Below are positions 46,328 to 55,656 of a DNA stretch of 64,000 nucleotides, in pieces. Source of the DNA: CAVYPR01 sp963770505 (lineage in GTDB: Bacteria > Actinomycetota > Acidimicrobiia > Acidimicrobiales > RAAP-2); the NCBI GenBank assembly GCA_963770505.1, contig CAVYPR010000001.1, positions 124,001-188,000 on the forward strand. The letters are read 5' to 3'. Every line of letters begins with the position of its first letter. Positions within the stretch are counted from its first letter, which is position 1. The notes beneath the pieces were generated by a model that was not told the origin of the DNA, did no database searches, and was given only the letters and a program-made list of their open reading frames with translations. The position numbers and the translations under genes are program-made.

Positions 46328-47287
46328 GTGGCGGCTCCCAAACCAAGGCCGGCCGACGATCGTACCGGCGGCGGGGAGGAGGCAGCCGTCGGCCGGATCG
46401 CCGCCGCGCTGGCGCGGGCGACGGGACCCGCCCCCGACGCCGAGCTGTGGATCGGCGACGACGCGGCCGTGGTGGCGGCCCCCCACGGGCCCCTGGTGCT
46501 GGCCGCCGACGCCGTCGTCGAAGGGGTCCACGCCGACCTCTCGCTGGTCAGCCTGGGCGACCTCGGCTGGAAGGCGCTCTCGGCCGCGGTGAGCGACATC
46601 GGGGCCATGGGGGCGCGGCCCCTCCATGCCCTGGCCACCATCTGCGTCCCGCCGGGCACCGACCTCGTCGCCTTGGCCGAGGGGGTGGCCGAGGCGTCGG
46701 CCGCCTGGAACTGCCCGGTGGTGGGGGGCGACCTGTCGGCGGCCGCCCAGGTGGTGGTGTCGGTGGCGGTGAGCGGGGTGCTCGAGGGCGGCCGGCCGCC
46801 GGTGACCCGTGCCGGGGCGTCGGCGGGCGACGTGCTGGTGGTGACCGGACCGCTCGGGGGCTCGGCGGCCGGCCTGCGGCTGCTGCGCTCGGGCCGGGGG
46901 GACGGCCCCCTGGTGGCGGCCCACCGCCGCCCGCTCGCCCGCCTGGCCGAGGGCCGGGTCGCCGCCGAGGCGGGGGCCACCGCCATGATCGACGTCTCCG
47001 ACGGACTGGCCCTCGACCTGCACCGGCTGGCCGACGCCTCGGGGGTGGGCTTCGTCCTCGACGTGGTGCCGGTGGCCCCGGGTGCCCGGCTCGACGAGGC
47101 GCTCGGCGGGGGGGAGGACTACGAGCTGGTGGTGGCCACGCCCGACCCCGGAGCGCTCGGGGCCGCCTTCGCTGGTGCGGGGCTGCGGCCGCCCGTGGTC
47201 ATGGGGCGGTGCACCGCCGGGGTGGGGGAGCGGCTGCTCGGCGGCGAGCCGCTCGGGCGCCTGGGCTTCGACCACGCCGTGGGCTGA
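46328..47287 (+). CDS. thiL: Thiamine-monophosphate kinase
   Basis: A 319-residue ATP-dependent kinase giving thiamine diphosphate. Motifs: WIGDDAAVV, AADAVVEGVHADLS, AVSDIGAMGARPLHAL, VVGGDLS, AMIDVSDGLALDL and GGGEDYELVVATP, which hold the Mg and phosphate ligands. GTG 46328 is the first start that gives the usual N-terminus. It is divergent from pckG and convergent with rpmB. Confidence 0.93.
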   Translation: MAAPKPRPADDRTGGGEEAAVGRIAAALARATGPAPDAELWIGDDAAVVAAPHGPLVLAADAVVEGVHADLSLVSLGDLGWKALSAAVSDIGAMGARPLHALATICVPPGTDLVALAEGVAEASAAWNCPVVGGDLSAAAQVVVSVAVSGVLEGGRPPVTRAGASAGDVLVVTGPLGGSAAGLRLLRSGRGDGPLVAAHRRPLARLAEGRVAAEAGATAMIDVSDGLALDLHRLADASGVGFVLDVVPVAPGARLDEALGGGEDYELVVATPDPGALGAAFAGAGLRPPVVMGRCTAGVGERLLGGEPLGRLGFDHAVG

Positions 47288-47303
47288 GCCACGGCCGGGG
47301 CCC

Positions 47304-47516
47304 TCAGCCGGCCGTGGGCACCCGACGGGGGGGCTTGGTCACCTTGCCGGCCCGGATGCACGAGGTGCAGACGTGCAGGCGGCGGGGCGAGCCGTCGACC
47401 AGCGCCCGGACGCGCTGGATGTTGGGGTCCCAGCGGCGCTTGTTGCGACGGTGGGAGTGGCTGAGGCTCATCCCGAACGAAGGCTTCTTGCCACAGAGCT
47501 CGCAAACCGCTGCCAT
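47304..47516 (-). CDS. rpmB: 50S ribosomal protein L28
   Basis: A 70-residue ribosomal protein. MAAVCELCGKKPSFGMSLSH and RRWDPNIQRVRA are the family blocks, and CELC with CTSC is the zinc-binding form. GGAGGAAG lies 7 nt upstream of ATG 47516. The gene is divergent from the DhaL/FakA-like gene, a common neighbour. Confidence 0.95.
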   Translation of the reverse strand: MAAVCELCGKKPSFGMSLSHSHRRNKRRWDPNIQRVRALVDGSPRRLHVCTSCIRAGKVTKPPRRVPTAG

Positions 47517-47608
47517 CGGTGTTCTTCCTCCTGGGGACCGGCCCGGGGTGGTCCGGCAACGGTCGACGACGGCGGCCACGGAAGGGCCGCCGGGAACGGC
47601 GCAAAGGT

Positions 47609-47614
47609 TAGCAT
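47609..47614 (+). promoter_or_regulatory. -10 hexamer TAGCAT of the DhaL-domain gene
   Basis: TAGCAT ends 8 nt before ATG 47623, and no ribosome site precedes the ATG. A leaderless start is likely. Confidence 0.55.
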
Positions 47615-47622
47615 CACCGACC

Positions 47623-49278
47623 ATGGCCACCCTGACGGCGCTGTCGGCGGACGACGTGGCGTCGGCCATGGTCGCCTTCGGGGACGGGTTGAAGCGCCAC
47701 CAGGCGGTCATCAACCGGCTCAACGTCTACCCGGTCCCCGACGGCGACACCGGCACCAACATGGCCCTCACCCTCGAGGCCGTGGCGGCCGAGCTCGAGA
47801 GGGTCAGCCGGCCGGCCGAGATGGCCGACGTCTGCAAGGCGGTGGCCCACGGGTCGCTCATGGGGGCCCGGGGGAACTCGGGGGTGATCCTCTCCCAGCT
47901 GCTGCGGGGGCTGGCCGAGCGGTTCGCCCAGGCGCCGGCGGTGGGGCCGGACGCGGTGGCCGAGGGGCTGGTCTCGGCGGGCGACCTCGCCTACCAGGCC
48001 GTGGTGCGCCCGGTGGAGGGCACCATCCTCACCGTGGCCCGGGCGGCCGGCGACGGGGCCGAGTCGGCGCGGCGCCACGACGGCGACCTGGTCGCCGTGG
48101 TCGAGGGCGCCCGCACCCGGGCGGCCGAGGCGCTCGAGCGGACCCCCGAGCTGCTCGAGGCCCTGGCCCGGGCCGGGGTGGTCGACGCCGGCGGCGCCGG
48201 CTACCTGCTCCTCCTCGATGCCCTCCTGCTGGTGGCCGACGGCCGCCCGCTGCCCGAGCCGCCCGAGGACGCCCCGCTGCGGGCGCTGCCCGTGGCCGGC
48301 ACACCGGCGCGGCACGCAGACGCAGAGGGCCTGGGCGACCTGCGCTACGAGGTCATGTACCTCCTCCAGGCCCCCGACGACACCATCGCCGACTTCAAGG
48401 AGGTGTGGGCGGGCATCGGGGACTCGATCGTCGTGGTCGGGGGCGACGGGCTGTGGAACTGCCACATCCACACCGACGACATCGGGGCGGCGGTCGAGGC
48501 CGGCCTGGACGCCGGCCGGCCGCGGGAGATCCGGGTGACCGACCTGGCCGAGCAGGTCGAGGAGGAGCGCTGGGTGCGCGAGGGGGCGGGCGTCTCGGTC
48601 GACGAGCCGGCCGGCCCGCCGCCCACCACCGGGGTGGTGGCCGTGGTCTCGGGGGAGGGGATCGGCCGGATCTTCCGCTCTCTCGGCGTGCACCACCAGG
48701 TGCGCGGCGGCCAGTCGATGAACCCGTCGACGGCCGACATCCTCGAGGCCGCCGAGCAGCTGGGCTCCGAGCAGGTGATCATCCTGCCCAACAACAAGAA
48801 CATCTGCCCGGTGGCCGAGCAGGTGGACGCCCTCACCAACAAGCGGGTCCGGGTGGTGCCCACCGGGAGCATCGTCGAGGGCTTCTCGGCTCTCCTCGCC
48901 TACGACCCGGCGGCCGGGGTGGAGGACAACGAGGCGGCCATGGTGGCGTCGTCGTCCCGGGTGCTGCCGGCCGAGGTGACCCAGGCCGTGCGCGACGCCT
49001 CCACCGAGGCCGGCCCGGTGTCGGCCGGCGACTGGATCGGGGTGTCGCGGGGCAGGGTCGTCTCGGTCTCGGACTCGGCCGCCGGGGCCGCCTTCGCCCT
49101 GCTGGACCGACTGCTCACCGACGACCACGAGCTGGTGACCCTGATCGAGGGGGAGGGGGCCACGGCGGCGGACACCCGGCGCATCTCCACCTGGCTGCAC
49201 GACGAGCACCCCGACGTGGCCACCGAGGTGCACCACGGCGGCCAGCCCCTCTACCCCTACCTCCTCGGCATCGAGTGA
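47623..49278 (+). CDS. DhaL-domain kinase (FakA / YloV-like)
   Basis: A 551-residue protein of the YloV/FakA family. The N-terminal DhaL (DAK2) domain has NRLNVYPVPDGDTGTNM, the Asp cluster that binds Mg-ATP, and GARGNSGVILSQLLRG. The middle and C-terminal parts (VVAVVSGEGIGRIFRSLG, QVIILPNNKNICPVAEQ, RVVPTGSIVEGFSALL) match FakA's partner-binding region. FakA phosphorylates fatty acids bound to a FakB (DegV) protein; no FakB is in the window. The order rpmB, this gene, recG is widely conserved. The stop overlaps the recG start. Confidence 0.9.
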   Translation: MATLTALSADDVASAMVAFGDGLKRHQAVINRLNVYPVPDGDTGTNMALTLEAVAAELERVSRPAEMADVCKAVAHGSLMGARGNSGVILSQLLRGLAERFAQAPAVGPDAVAEGLVSAGDLAYQAVVRPVEGTILTVARAAGDGAESARRHDGDLVAVVEGARTRAAEALERTPELLEALARAGVVDAGGAGYLLLLDALLLVADGRPLPEPPEDAPLRALPVAGTPARHADAEGLGDLRYEVMYLLQAPDDTIADFKEVWAGIGDSIVVVGGDGLWNCHIHTDDIGAAVEAGLDAGRPREIRVTDLAEQVEEERWVREGAGVSVDEPAGPPPTTGVVAVVSGEGIGRIFRSLGVHHQVRGGQSMNPSTADILEAAEQLGSEQVIILPNNKNICPVAEQVDALTNKRVRVVPTGSIVEGFSALLAYDPAAGVEDNEAAMVASSSRVLPAEVTQAVRDASTEAGPVSAGDWIGVSRGRVVSVSDSAAGAAFALLDRLLTDDHELVTLIEGEGATAADTRRISTWLHDEHPDVATEVHHGGQPLYPYLLGIE

Positions 49279-51593
49279 CCCGACCCGCCCCGCCGGTGAG
49301 CCGACCCGCCGACGGCGAGGCCGGGGCGGCGGAGGGCGGACCCCGCACGCTGCGCCAGCTGGCCGACGTCCCGGTCACCCGGCTGCGGGGGCTCCCGGCC
49401 AAGAAGGCGGCGGCCCTCCACGACTGGGGGGTCGACACGGTCTTCGACCTCCTCACCACCTACCCCTACCGCTACATCGACCGCCGCCGGCAGGCCGACC
49501 TCGCCGACCTGGCCCTGGGGGAACAGGCGGTGGTGCTGGCCACGGTCGACCGGATCCACGGCCGGCGTACCCGCAACGGGCGAGCCCTGGTGGAGGCGGC
49601 GGTCTCCGACGCCACCGGGAAGATGACGGCGACCTTCTTCAACCAGCCGTGGCGGGTGAAGCAGCTGGCCGTCGGCACCGAGGCGCTCTTCTTCGGCAAG
49701 CTCGAGGAGTACCGCGGCACCCGCCGGATGACCAACCCGGTGGTCGACGTGCTGGTCTCGACCGAGGAGCCCTTCTCGGGCCGGCGGCGGACCCTGCGGA
49801 TCATCCCCGTCTACCCGGCCTCGGCCAAGGTGGGGCTCTCCAGCTGGGAGGTGGGCGAGTGGGTGGCCCAGGCGCTGCGGCGCGTGCCCTCCTTCGCCGA
49901 CCCCCTGCCCGAGGCGTGGCGCCGGCGGCTCGACCTCGTCGGGCGGACCGAGGCCTTCGGGGGCGCCCACCTCCCCGAGACACTGGCCGACACGGTGCCG
50001 GCCCGCCGCCGGCTCGCCTTCGACGAGCTGTTCCGCCTGCAGCTGGCCCTGATGCTGCGCCGGCGGGCCCTCGAGCAGGACGCCCGGGCCATCCGCCACG
50101 CCGTCTCGGCCCGGGACGCCACCGGGCCGACCGCCGAGGGCGGCCAGGCCACCCTCGAGGAGGCCGCCGACGGGCCGGACCTGGTCCGCCGGTTCCTCTC
50201 GGGCCTCCCCTTCGAGCTGACCAGGGCCCAGCGCCGGGCCCTGGCCGCCATCTTCGCCGAGATGGCCGGGCCGCTGCCCATGCACCGGCTCCTCCAGGGG
50301 GACGTGGGGTCGGGCAAGACGGTGGTGGCCGTGGCGGCCCTGCTGGCCGCGGTCCAAGGGGGCCATCAGGGCGCCCTCATGGTGCCGACCGAGGTCCTGG
50401 CCGAGCAGCACCACATGGCCGTCGGCGAGCTCACCGCCGGGATCACCGTGGACGACCCCGGCCGCCTCGAAGGCCGCCGGCCGCTGTCGGTCGCCCTGCT
50501 CACCAACCGCACCACCGCCACCGAGCGCTCGCGTCTGCGCGCCGGCCTGAAGATGGGCCAGGTGGACCTGGTGGTCGGGACCCACGCGCTGTTGACCGAC
50601 GACGTGCGGTTCCACTCCCTGGGGCTGGTGGTCATCGACGAGCAGCACCGCTTCGGGGTCGAGCAGCGCGCCGCCCTGCGGGACAAGGGGCGCGACTCGG
50701 TGGCGGCCACAGCCGCCGGCGACGCCCCCGGCACAGGGGCCGGGGCCGACCCCGACCTGCTGGTCATGACGGCCACCCCCATCCCGCGGACCGCGGCCAT
50801 GGTGCTCTTCGGCGACCTCGACATGGTGGTCCTCGACGAGATGCCCCCCGGCCGGACCCCGGTGACCACCTCGTGGGCCCGGGGCCCGATGGAGGCCGCC
50901 GGGGCCTGGGAACGGGTCCGCTCCGAGGTGGCGGCCGGCCACCGGGCCTACGTGGTCTGCCCGCTGGTGGAGGAGTCCGAGCGCCTCGAGGCGGCCTCGG
51001 CCACCGAGGAGCTCGAGCGGCTGGCCGGCGGCGAGCTCGCAGGGTTGTCGCTCGGCCTCCTCCACGGCCAGCTGGCCGCGGCCGACAAGCGGGCGGCCAT
51101 GGCCGCCTTCCGCTCGGGGGAGGTCCAGGTGCTGGTGGCCACGACCGTCGTCGAGGTGGGCGTCGACGTGGCCGAGGCCACGGTCATGGTGGTCGAGGAC
51201 GCCGACCGCTTCGGCATCGCCCAGCTCCACCAGCTGCGCGGCCGGGTGGGCCGCGGCCCGTGGCCGAGCTGGTGCTTCCTGCTGGGCGAGGGGTCCACCC
51301 CCGAGGCGGCGGCGCGGCTGGCCGCCATGGAGCGGACCACCGACGGCTTCGAGCTGGCCGAGATCGACCTCGAGCTGCGCGGGGAGGGCACCATCCTCGG
51401 CGCCCGCCAGAAGGGCCGCAGCGATCTGCGCCTGGCCAACCTGCGGCGCGACCGGGACCTCCTCGAGGCCGCCCGCGAGGTGGCCGAGGAGGTGACCGCC
51501 GGCGACCCGCGGCTCGAGGCCCACGGCCTCCTCCAGGACGAGGTCCGCCTCTTCCTCGAGCCCGAGGAGGAGGCCTTCCTCTTCAAGAGCTGA
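49275..51593 (+). CDS. recG: ATP-dependent DNA helicase RecG
   Basis: A 772-residue helicase that reverses stalled replication forks and moves Holliday junctions. It has an N-terminal OB/wedge domain (about residues 60-170, with YPYRYIDRR), then helicase motifs: LLQGDVGSGKTVVA (Walker A), VPTEVLAEQH, VGTHALL, VVIDEQHRFGVEQR (DEQH box), MTATPIPRT, VGVDVAEATVMVVEDADRFG and QLRGRVGRG. The length is slightly above average because of linkers. GTG 49275 overlaps the upstream stop. Confidence 0.96.
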   Translation: MTRPAPPVSRPADGEAGAAEGGPRTLRQLADVPVTRLRGLPAKKAAALHDWGVDTVFDLLTTYPYRYIDRRRQADLADLALGEQAVVLATVDRIHGRRTRNGRALVEAAVSDATGKMTATFFNQPWRVKQLAVGTEALFFGKLEEYRGTRRMTNPVVDVLVSTEEPFSGRRRTLRIIPVYPASAKVGLSSWEVGEWVAQALRRVPSFADPLPEAWRRRLDLVGRTEAFGGAHLPETLADTVPARRRLAFDELFRLQLALMLRRRALEQDARAIRHAVSARDATGPTAEGGQATLEEAADGPDLVRRFLSGLPFELTRAQRRALAAIFAEMAGPLPMHRLLQGDVGSGKTVVAVAALLAAVQGGHQGALMVPTEVLAEQHHMAVGELTAGITVDDPGRLEGRRPLSVALLTNRTTATERSRLRAGLKMGQVDLVVGTHALLTDDVRFHSLGLVVIDEQHRFGVEQRAALRDKGRDSVAATAAGDAPGTGAGADPDLLVMTATPIPRTAAMVLFGDLDMVVLDEMPPGRTPVTTSWARGPMEAAGAWERVRSEVAAGHRAYVVCPLVEESERLEAASATEELERLAGGELAGLSLGLLHGQLAAADKRAAMAAFRSGEVQVLVATTVVEVGVDVAEATVMVVEDADRFGIAQLHQLRGRVGRGPWPSWCFLLGEGSTPEAAARLAAMERTTDGFELAEIDLELRGEGTILGARQKGRSDLRLANLRRDRDLLEAAREVAEEVTAGDPRLEAHGLLQDEVRLFLEPEEEAFLFKS

Positions 51594-51677
51594 CGGCCCA
51601 CGGGCGTCCGGCGGGCCGCCGCCGGCGGCGGCGCGCTTCGACCCCGGACTGTCACCCAAGACCGCGGCCGCCGACAC

Positions 51678-51683
51678 TACGGT
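51678..51683 (+). promoter_or_regulatory. -10 hexamer TACGGT of rsmD (leaderless)
   Basis: TACGGT ends 6 nt before GTG 51690, identical in sequence and spacing to the xseA box. Confidence 0.6.
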
Positions 51684-51689
51684 GGGACC

Positions 51690-52268
51690 GTGCGCGTGAT
51701 CGGCGGATCGAGCCGGGGGAGGCGCCTCCCCGCCCGCCTTCCCGCCGGGGTGCGGCCGACCTCGGACCGGGTGCGCGAGGCCATCTTCGACATCCTGGGG
51801 TCGATGGGCGGCGTGGACGGCGCGGCGGTGGCCGACCTGTTCTGCGGCAGCGGGGCCATGGGGGCCGAGGCGCTGTCGCGCGGCGCGGCGTCGGCCGTCT
51901 TCGTCGACCACGACGCCGAGGCCCTCTCGGCGGTGCGGGCCAACCTCACCGCCTCGGGGCTGGCCGGCCACGACGTCACCGTGGTGCGGGCCGAGCTCCC
52001 GGGGTGGCTGTCGCGCTCGGGCCGGTTCGACGTCGCCTTCTGCGACCCCCCCTACGCCTTCGAGGACTGGGGGACCCTGCTGGGCGGGCTCGACGCCGCG
52101 GTGGCGGTCATCGAGTCGTCGGCGCCGGTCGCCCCCCCGGCGGGCTGGGAGGTCACGAAGTCCCGCCGCTACGGCGGTACGCTCGTGACCGTGGCCCGCG
52201 CGACCCCTCCGGACGGCGGCCCGGACGGGGGCCGCCGCAGCCGACCCGCCGCGGCCAGCACCTCGTGA
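51690..52268 (+). CDS. rsmD: 16S rRNA (guanine966-N2)-methyltransferase
   Basis: A 192-residue SAM-dependent methyltransferase acting on 16S rRNA during 30S assembly. MRVIGGSSRGRRL and RPTSDRVREAIFDIL are the RsmD-specific start; ADLFCGSGAMGAEALSRG binds SAM and FCDPPYAF is the N6/N2-methylase DPPY motif. The last 25 residues are low-complexity. The stop overlaps the coaD start (GTGA), a very common gene pair. Confidence 0.94.
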   Translation: MRVIGGSSRGRRLPARLPAGVRPTSDRVREAIFDILGSMGGVDGAAVADLFCGSGAMGAEALSRGAASAVFVDHDAEALSAVRANLTASGLAGHDVTVVRAELPGWLSRSGRFDVAFCDPPYAFEDWGTLLGGLDAAVAVIESSAPVAPPAGWEVTKSRRYGGTLVTVARATPPDGGPDGGRRSRPAAASTS

Positions 52269-52759
52269 AGGTCGCCCTCGTCCCGGGCTCGTTCGACCCG
52301 TTCCACAACGGGCACCTCGAGGTCGTCGAGCGAGCGGCGCGGCTCTTCGACGAGGTGGTGGTGGCGGCCCTGCGCAACCCCCAGAAGAGCGAGCCCCTGT
52401 TCGACCTGGCCGAGCGCCAGCAGATGCTGGAGGAGTCCCTCTGCCACCTGCCCGGGGTCCGCATCGTGAGCGTGGCCACCCTGGTCGTCCACGTGGCCCA
52501 CGACGTGGGGGCCACGGCCATCGTGAAGGGCCTGCGGGCGGTCTCGGACTTCGAGAACGAGCTGCAGATGGCCCAGATGAACCGCCAGCTCTCGGGGGTG
52601 GAGACCATCTTCATCCCCACCAGCTCCTCCCACTCCTTCGTGGCCTCGCGCCTGCTGCGCGAGGTGGCGCGCCTGGGCGGCGACGTCTCGGCCTTCGTGC
52701 CCAAGCCGGTCTCGGACCGGCTGGTGGAGAAGTTCGGCTCGAGCGGGTCGCTGCGGTGA
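52265..52759 (+). CDS. coaD: Phosphopantetheine adenylyltransferase
   Basis: A 164-residue nucleotidyltransferase making dephospho-CoA. VPGSFDPFHNGHLEVV holds the HxGH motif; KGLRAVSDFENELQMAQMNR and SSSHSFVASRLLREVA are the other family blocks. Length is typical. It overlaps rsmD upstream and the SepIVA-like gene downstream by 4 nt each. Confidence 0.96.
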   Translation: MKVALVPGSFDPFHNGHLEVVERAARLFDEVVVAALRNPQKSEPLFDLAERQQMLEESLCHLPGVRIVSVATLVVHVAHDVGATAIVKGLRAVSDFENELQMAQMNRQLSGVETIFIPTSSSHSFVASRLLREVARLGGDVSAFVPKPVSDRLVEKFGSSGSLR

Positions 52760-53337
52760 CCGACGTCCAACCCGACGAGCGCGACGAGGCCGCCACGCCC
52801 AAGGGCGGGGCCGAGGGGCTGATCCAGCGGGCGGTCGACCTGGTGTCCTCGGCCAAGGCCATGCCGCTGTCGGCCTCGGTGCTGGTCTCCCGGGAGGAGC
52901 TGGTGGACCTGCTCACCGCGGCCCTCGAGCAGCTGCCCGACGAGCTGCGCCAGGCGCGCTGGCTGCTGCGCGAGCGCGACGAGTTCATGGCCGACCGGGC
53001 CCGGGAGGCCGAGGCCCTCATGGACGAGGTCCGGGTGCAGGCCGAGCGGATGGTCTCGCGCACCGAGATCGTCCGCCAGGCCAACCAGGTGGCCCAGCGG
53101 ATCCTCGACGACGCCAACGAGGAGGCGCGGCGGATGCGCCACGAGGCCGAGGACTACTGCGACCAGAAGCTGGCCGGCATGGAGATCGTCCTCGAGCGCA
53201 TCATGCGCACCGTCCAGGCCGGGCGCGAGAAGCTCCAGGCCACCGCACCCCCGGTCGCCGACCCCGCCGAGCCCAAGGAGGGCGATGCCGCCGAGGCCGG
53301 CGAGACAGATGGCTTCTTCGACCAGGACCTGAGCTAG
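52756..53337 (+). CDS. DivIVA-like coiled-coil protein (SepIVA-like)
   Basis: A 193-residue, mostly helical, charged protein (REELVDLLTAALEQLPDEL, then EAEALMDEVRVQAERMV, ANQVAQRILDDANEEARRM) ending in an acidic tail DGFFDQDLS. In Mycobacterium the gene beside yceD, rnc, mutM, smc and ftsY encodes SepIVA, a DivIVA-domain septation factor. Position and the coiled-coil pattern make this its likely counterpart. Sequence alone would also allow a generic ATP-synthase-b-like coiled coil. GTG start overlaps coaD. Confidence 0.75.
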   Translation: MTDVQPDERDEAATPKGGAEGLIQRAVDLVSSAKAMPLSASVLVSREELVDLLTAALEQLPDELRQARWLLRERDEFMADRAREAEALMDEVRVQAERMVSRTEIVRQANQVAQRILDDANEEARRMRHEAEDYCDQKLAGMEIVLERIMRTVQAGREKLQATAPPVADPAEPKEGDAAEAGETDGFFDQDLS

Positions 53338-53376
53338 GCCAGCGCGCCCGGCGCGCACGAGAAAGGGAGGCGCAAG

Positions 53377-53919
53377 GTGACCGACGATCCCTTCATTGTC
53401 CACGTGGCCCGGCTCCGGCGGGTGGCCGGCACCCGCTGGCACGAGGTGCGCCGGGGGGTGCTCGACCCCGGCCACCTGATCGTGGCCCGCTCCCCGGCCG
53501 ACAGCGTCGTGCCCGAGGGGGCCGAGGCCACCTGCGACGTGACGCTCCAGTCCTTCGACGGCGGGGTCATGGTCACCGGCTCGGTCACCGCCCCGTGGAC
53601 CGGGGTCTGCCGGCGCTGCGCCCTGCCGGTCGGCGGCGAGCTGGTGATCGGGGTGCGCGAGCGGTTCTGCGAGCCCGGCCCCCGCCACGGCGACCCCGAC
53701 GACGAGGAGGCCTACCGCATCGTCGACGACGAGCTCGACCTGCGGCCCATGGCCCACGACGCCGTGGTCCTCGAGCTCCCCCTGGCCCCGCTCTGCAGGC
53801 AGGACTGCCGGGGGCTGTGCCCCGAGTGCGGGGCCGACCGCAACACCGAGCCGTGCGACTGTGTGGCGCCGAGGGACCCCCGGTGGGCTAACCTCGATGT
53901 GCTCCGGTCGGCCCAGTAG
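53377..53919 (+). CDS. YceD family protein (DUF177)
   Basis: A 180-residue member of the DUF177 family, linked with large-subunit rRNA or ribosome formation. It has TGVCRRCALPVGGE, LPLAPLCRQDCRGLCPECGADRN and a final CDC, the usual Cys pairs. AAAGGGAGG lies 7 nt upstream of GTG 53377. It precedes rpmF as in most bacteria and is probably cotranscribed with it. Confidence 0.92.
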   Translation: MTDDPFIVHVARLRRVAGTRWHEVRRGVLDPGHLIVARSPADSVVPEGAEATCDVTLQSFDGGVMVTGSVTAPWTGVCRRCALPVGGELVIGVRERFCEPGPRHGDPDDEEAYRIVDDELDLRPMAHDAVVLELPLAPLCRQDCRGLCPECGADRNTEPCDCVAPRDPRWANLDVLRSAQ

Positions 53920-54056
53920 CCGGTACCCCGCGTACCGGCCGCGGCGGGCGGAGCACACCCGCCGGGGAGCCCGGACCGACGACGCCCCGGCACACGCCCG
54001 GGCCAGGGAAGACGAGACGCCGCCCGCCCGGTCGGCGCTGAGCTGGAGAACCGACG

Positions 54057-54236
54057 ATGGCCGTCCCCAAGAAGAAGACATCCAAGGCCAAGGGCCGCAG
54101 CCGCCAGGCCGCCAACTGGCGGCTCGAGCGGCCGGCCCGCAGCGTGTGCCCCCACTGCACGCAGGCCAAGCTGCCCCACGTGGTCTGCCCCAACTGCGGG
54201 TGGTACAAGGGTCGCCAGGCCGTCGAGGTCGACTGA
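54057..54236 (+). CDS. rpmF: 50S ribosomal protein L32
   Basis: A 59-residue protein beginning MAVPKKKTSKAKGRSR, with a zinc ribbon of CPHC and CPNC and the ending WYKGRQAVEVD. These are standard L32 features. GGAG lies 8 nt before ATG 54057. It stands between yceD and plsX, the conserved order. Confidence 0.96.
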   Translation: MAVPKKKTSKAKGRSRQAANWRLERPARSVCPHCTQAKLPHVVCPNCGWYKGRQAVEVD

Positions 54237-54257
54237 GTTGACCCCGGCCGGCCGGCC

Positions 54258-55253
54258 GTGACCGGCAGCGCCGGGCCGGGCCTGCCGGTGGCGGTCGACG
54301 CCATGGGGGGCGACCGGGCCCCGGCCGAGATCGTGGCCGGGGCGCGCCTGGCCGCCGACGAGGGGATCGCCGTAGTGCTGGTGGGCCCGCCCGATCTGGT
54401 GGGCGACACCGCCGGGCTCGAGCTCGTCGCCTGCACCGAGGTGATCGCCATGCACGAGGACCCGGCCCAGGGCGTGCGGCGCAAGAAGGACTCGTCGCTG
54501 GTCCGGGCGGCCGAGCTGGTGCGCGACGGGAAGGCCTCGGCCATGGTGAGCGCCGGCAACACCGGGGCCACGATGGCCTCGGCCCTCCTGCGCATGGGGC
54601 GGATCAAGGGGGTCCAGCGCCCGTGCATCGCCACGCCGCTGCCCCGCCTGGGCGGGGCCCCGGCGGTCCTGGTCGACGCCGGGGCCAACGCCGAGTGCAC
54701 CGCCCAGATGCTGGTGCAGTTCGCCCAGATGGCCGCGGCCTACGCCACCGCCCGCTACGGCGTGGCCGACCCGGCGGTGGCGCTGCTCTCCATCGGCGAG
54801 GAGCCCACCAAGGGCAACCCCCTGGTCAAGGAGGCCCACGCCCTGCTCGAGGCCGGTGCGGCCGGGGTGCGCTTCACCGGCAACGTCGAGGGCCGGGACC
54901 TGCTGCCCTGCCCGGCCGACGTCGTGGTGACCGACGGGTTCACCGGCAACGTGACCCTCAAGGCCCTGGAGGGGTCGCTGCGCTTCCTGCTCGAGACCCT
55001 CACCGCGGTGTTCGGGACCGACGAGGCGACCCAGGCGGCGGCGGAGGTGCTCCTGCCCCACCTCCTGCCCATCGCCGCCGAGTTCGACCCCGAGGGGACC
55101 GGCGGGGCCATGCTGCTGGGGGTGGACGGGGTGTGCGTGATCAGCCACGGCTCCTCCTCACGGGCCGCCATGCACAACGCCGTGCGGGTCGCCCACGACC
55201 TGGCCGAAGGGGGGCTGGTCGAGAAGGTGGCCGCCGCGGTGGCCTCCGGCTGA
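54258..55253 (+). CDS. plsX: Phosphate acyltransferase PlsX
   Basis: A 331-residue enzyme that turns acyl-ACP into acyl-phosphate for phospholipid synthesis. VAVDAMGGDRAPAEIV, DSSLVRAAELVRDGKA, VSAGNTGATMASAL, GNVEGRDLLPCPADVVVTDGF and GNVTLKALEG are its conserved blocks. GTG 54258 lies 21 nt after rpmF; its ribosome site is weak. ACP, the acyl donor's carrier, is encoded next. Confidence 0.94.
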   Translation: MTGSAGPGLPVAVDAMGGDRAPAEIVAGARLAADEGIAVVLVGPPDLVGDTAGLELVACTEVIAMHEDPAQGVRRKKDSSLVRAAELVRDGKASAMVSAGNTGATMASALLRMGRIKGVQRPCIATPLPRLGGAPAVLVDAGANAECTAQMLVQFAQMAAAYATARYGVADPAVALLSIGEEPTKGNPLVKEAHALLEAGAAGVRFTGNVEGRDLLPCPADVVVTDGFTGNVTLKALEGSLRFLLETLTAVFGTDEATQAAAEVLLPHLLPIAAEFDPEGTGGAMLLGVDGVCVISHGSSSRAAMHNAVRVAHDLAEGGLVEKVAAAVASG

Positions 55254-55307
55254 GGGCCCGCCCCCGCCCCGCCGGGGGGATCTACCCGGGTGGAGGGCCG
55301 GGAACGG

Positions 55308-55313
55308 TAACAT
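55308..55313 (+). promoter_or_regulatory. -10 hexamer TAACAT of acpP
   Basis: TAACAT stands 36 nt before GTG 55350. The gene also has AGGAG sites, so this would be a normal leadered promoter, unlike the leaderless ones in the window. Confidence 0.45.
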
Positions 55314-55349
55314 CACCAACTGCCCACCCCGAGGAGCCCAGGAGCCCGC

Positions 55350-55646
55350 GTGCCCGCAGAGACCCACATCGACCGCCCGCCGCTGGACCGCCAGGGCGTG
55401 TTCGAGCTGATCAGGGACCAGCTCGCCGACATCTTGGAGACCGACCCCTCGGCCATCACCGAGGGGTCCTCCTTCGCCGAGGACCTCGACGCAGACTCCC
55501 TGGCCCTGATCGAGCTGGTGGAGGCGCTGGAGGAGGAGCTGGGCGAGCGGACGGTGGGCTTCCGCATCGATGACGAGGACCTCGAGGACCTGCGCACGGT
55601 GCGCGACGCGGTCGACTACGTCTACGCCAAGCTCGAGGCGGGTTGA
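55350..55646 (+). CDS. acpP: Acyl carrier protein
   Basis: A 98-residue ACP. The phosphopantetheine Ser is in EDLDADSLALIELVEALEEE (DSL motif). The first 15 residues before VFELIRDQLADILE form an extension not seen in short ACPs. It carries acyl chains for fatty-acid synthesis and feeds PlsX. GAGGAG lies upstream of GTG 55350. Confidence 0.92.
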   Translation: MPAETHIDRPPLDRQGVFELIRDQLADILETDPSAITEGSSFAEDLDADSLALIELVEALEEELGERTVGFRIDDEDLEDLRTVRDAVDYVYAKLEAG

Positions 55647-55656
55647 TCGGCAGCGC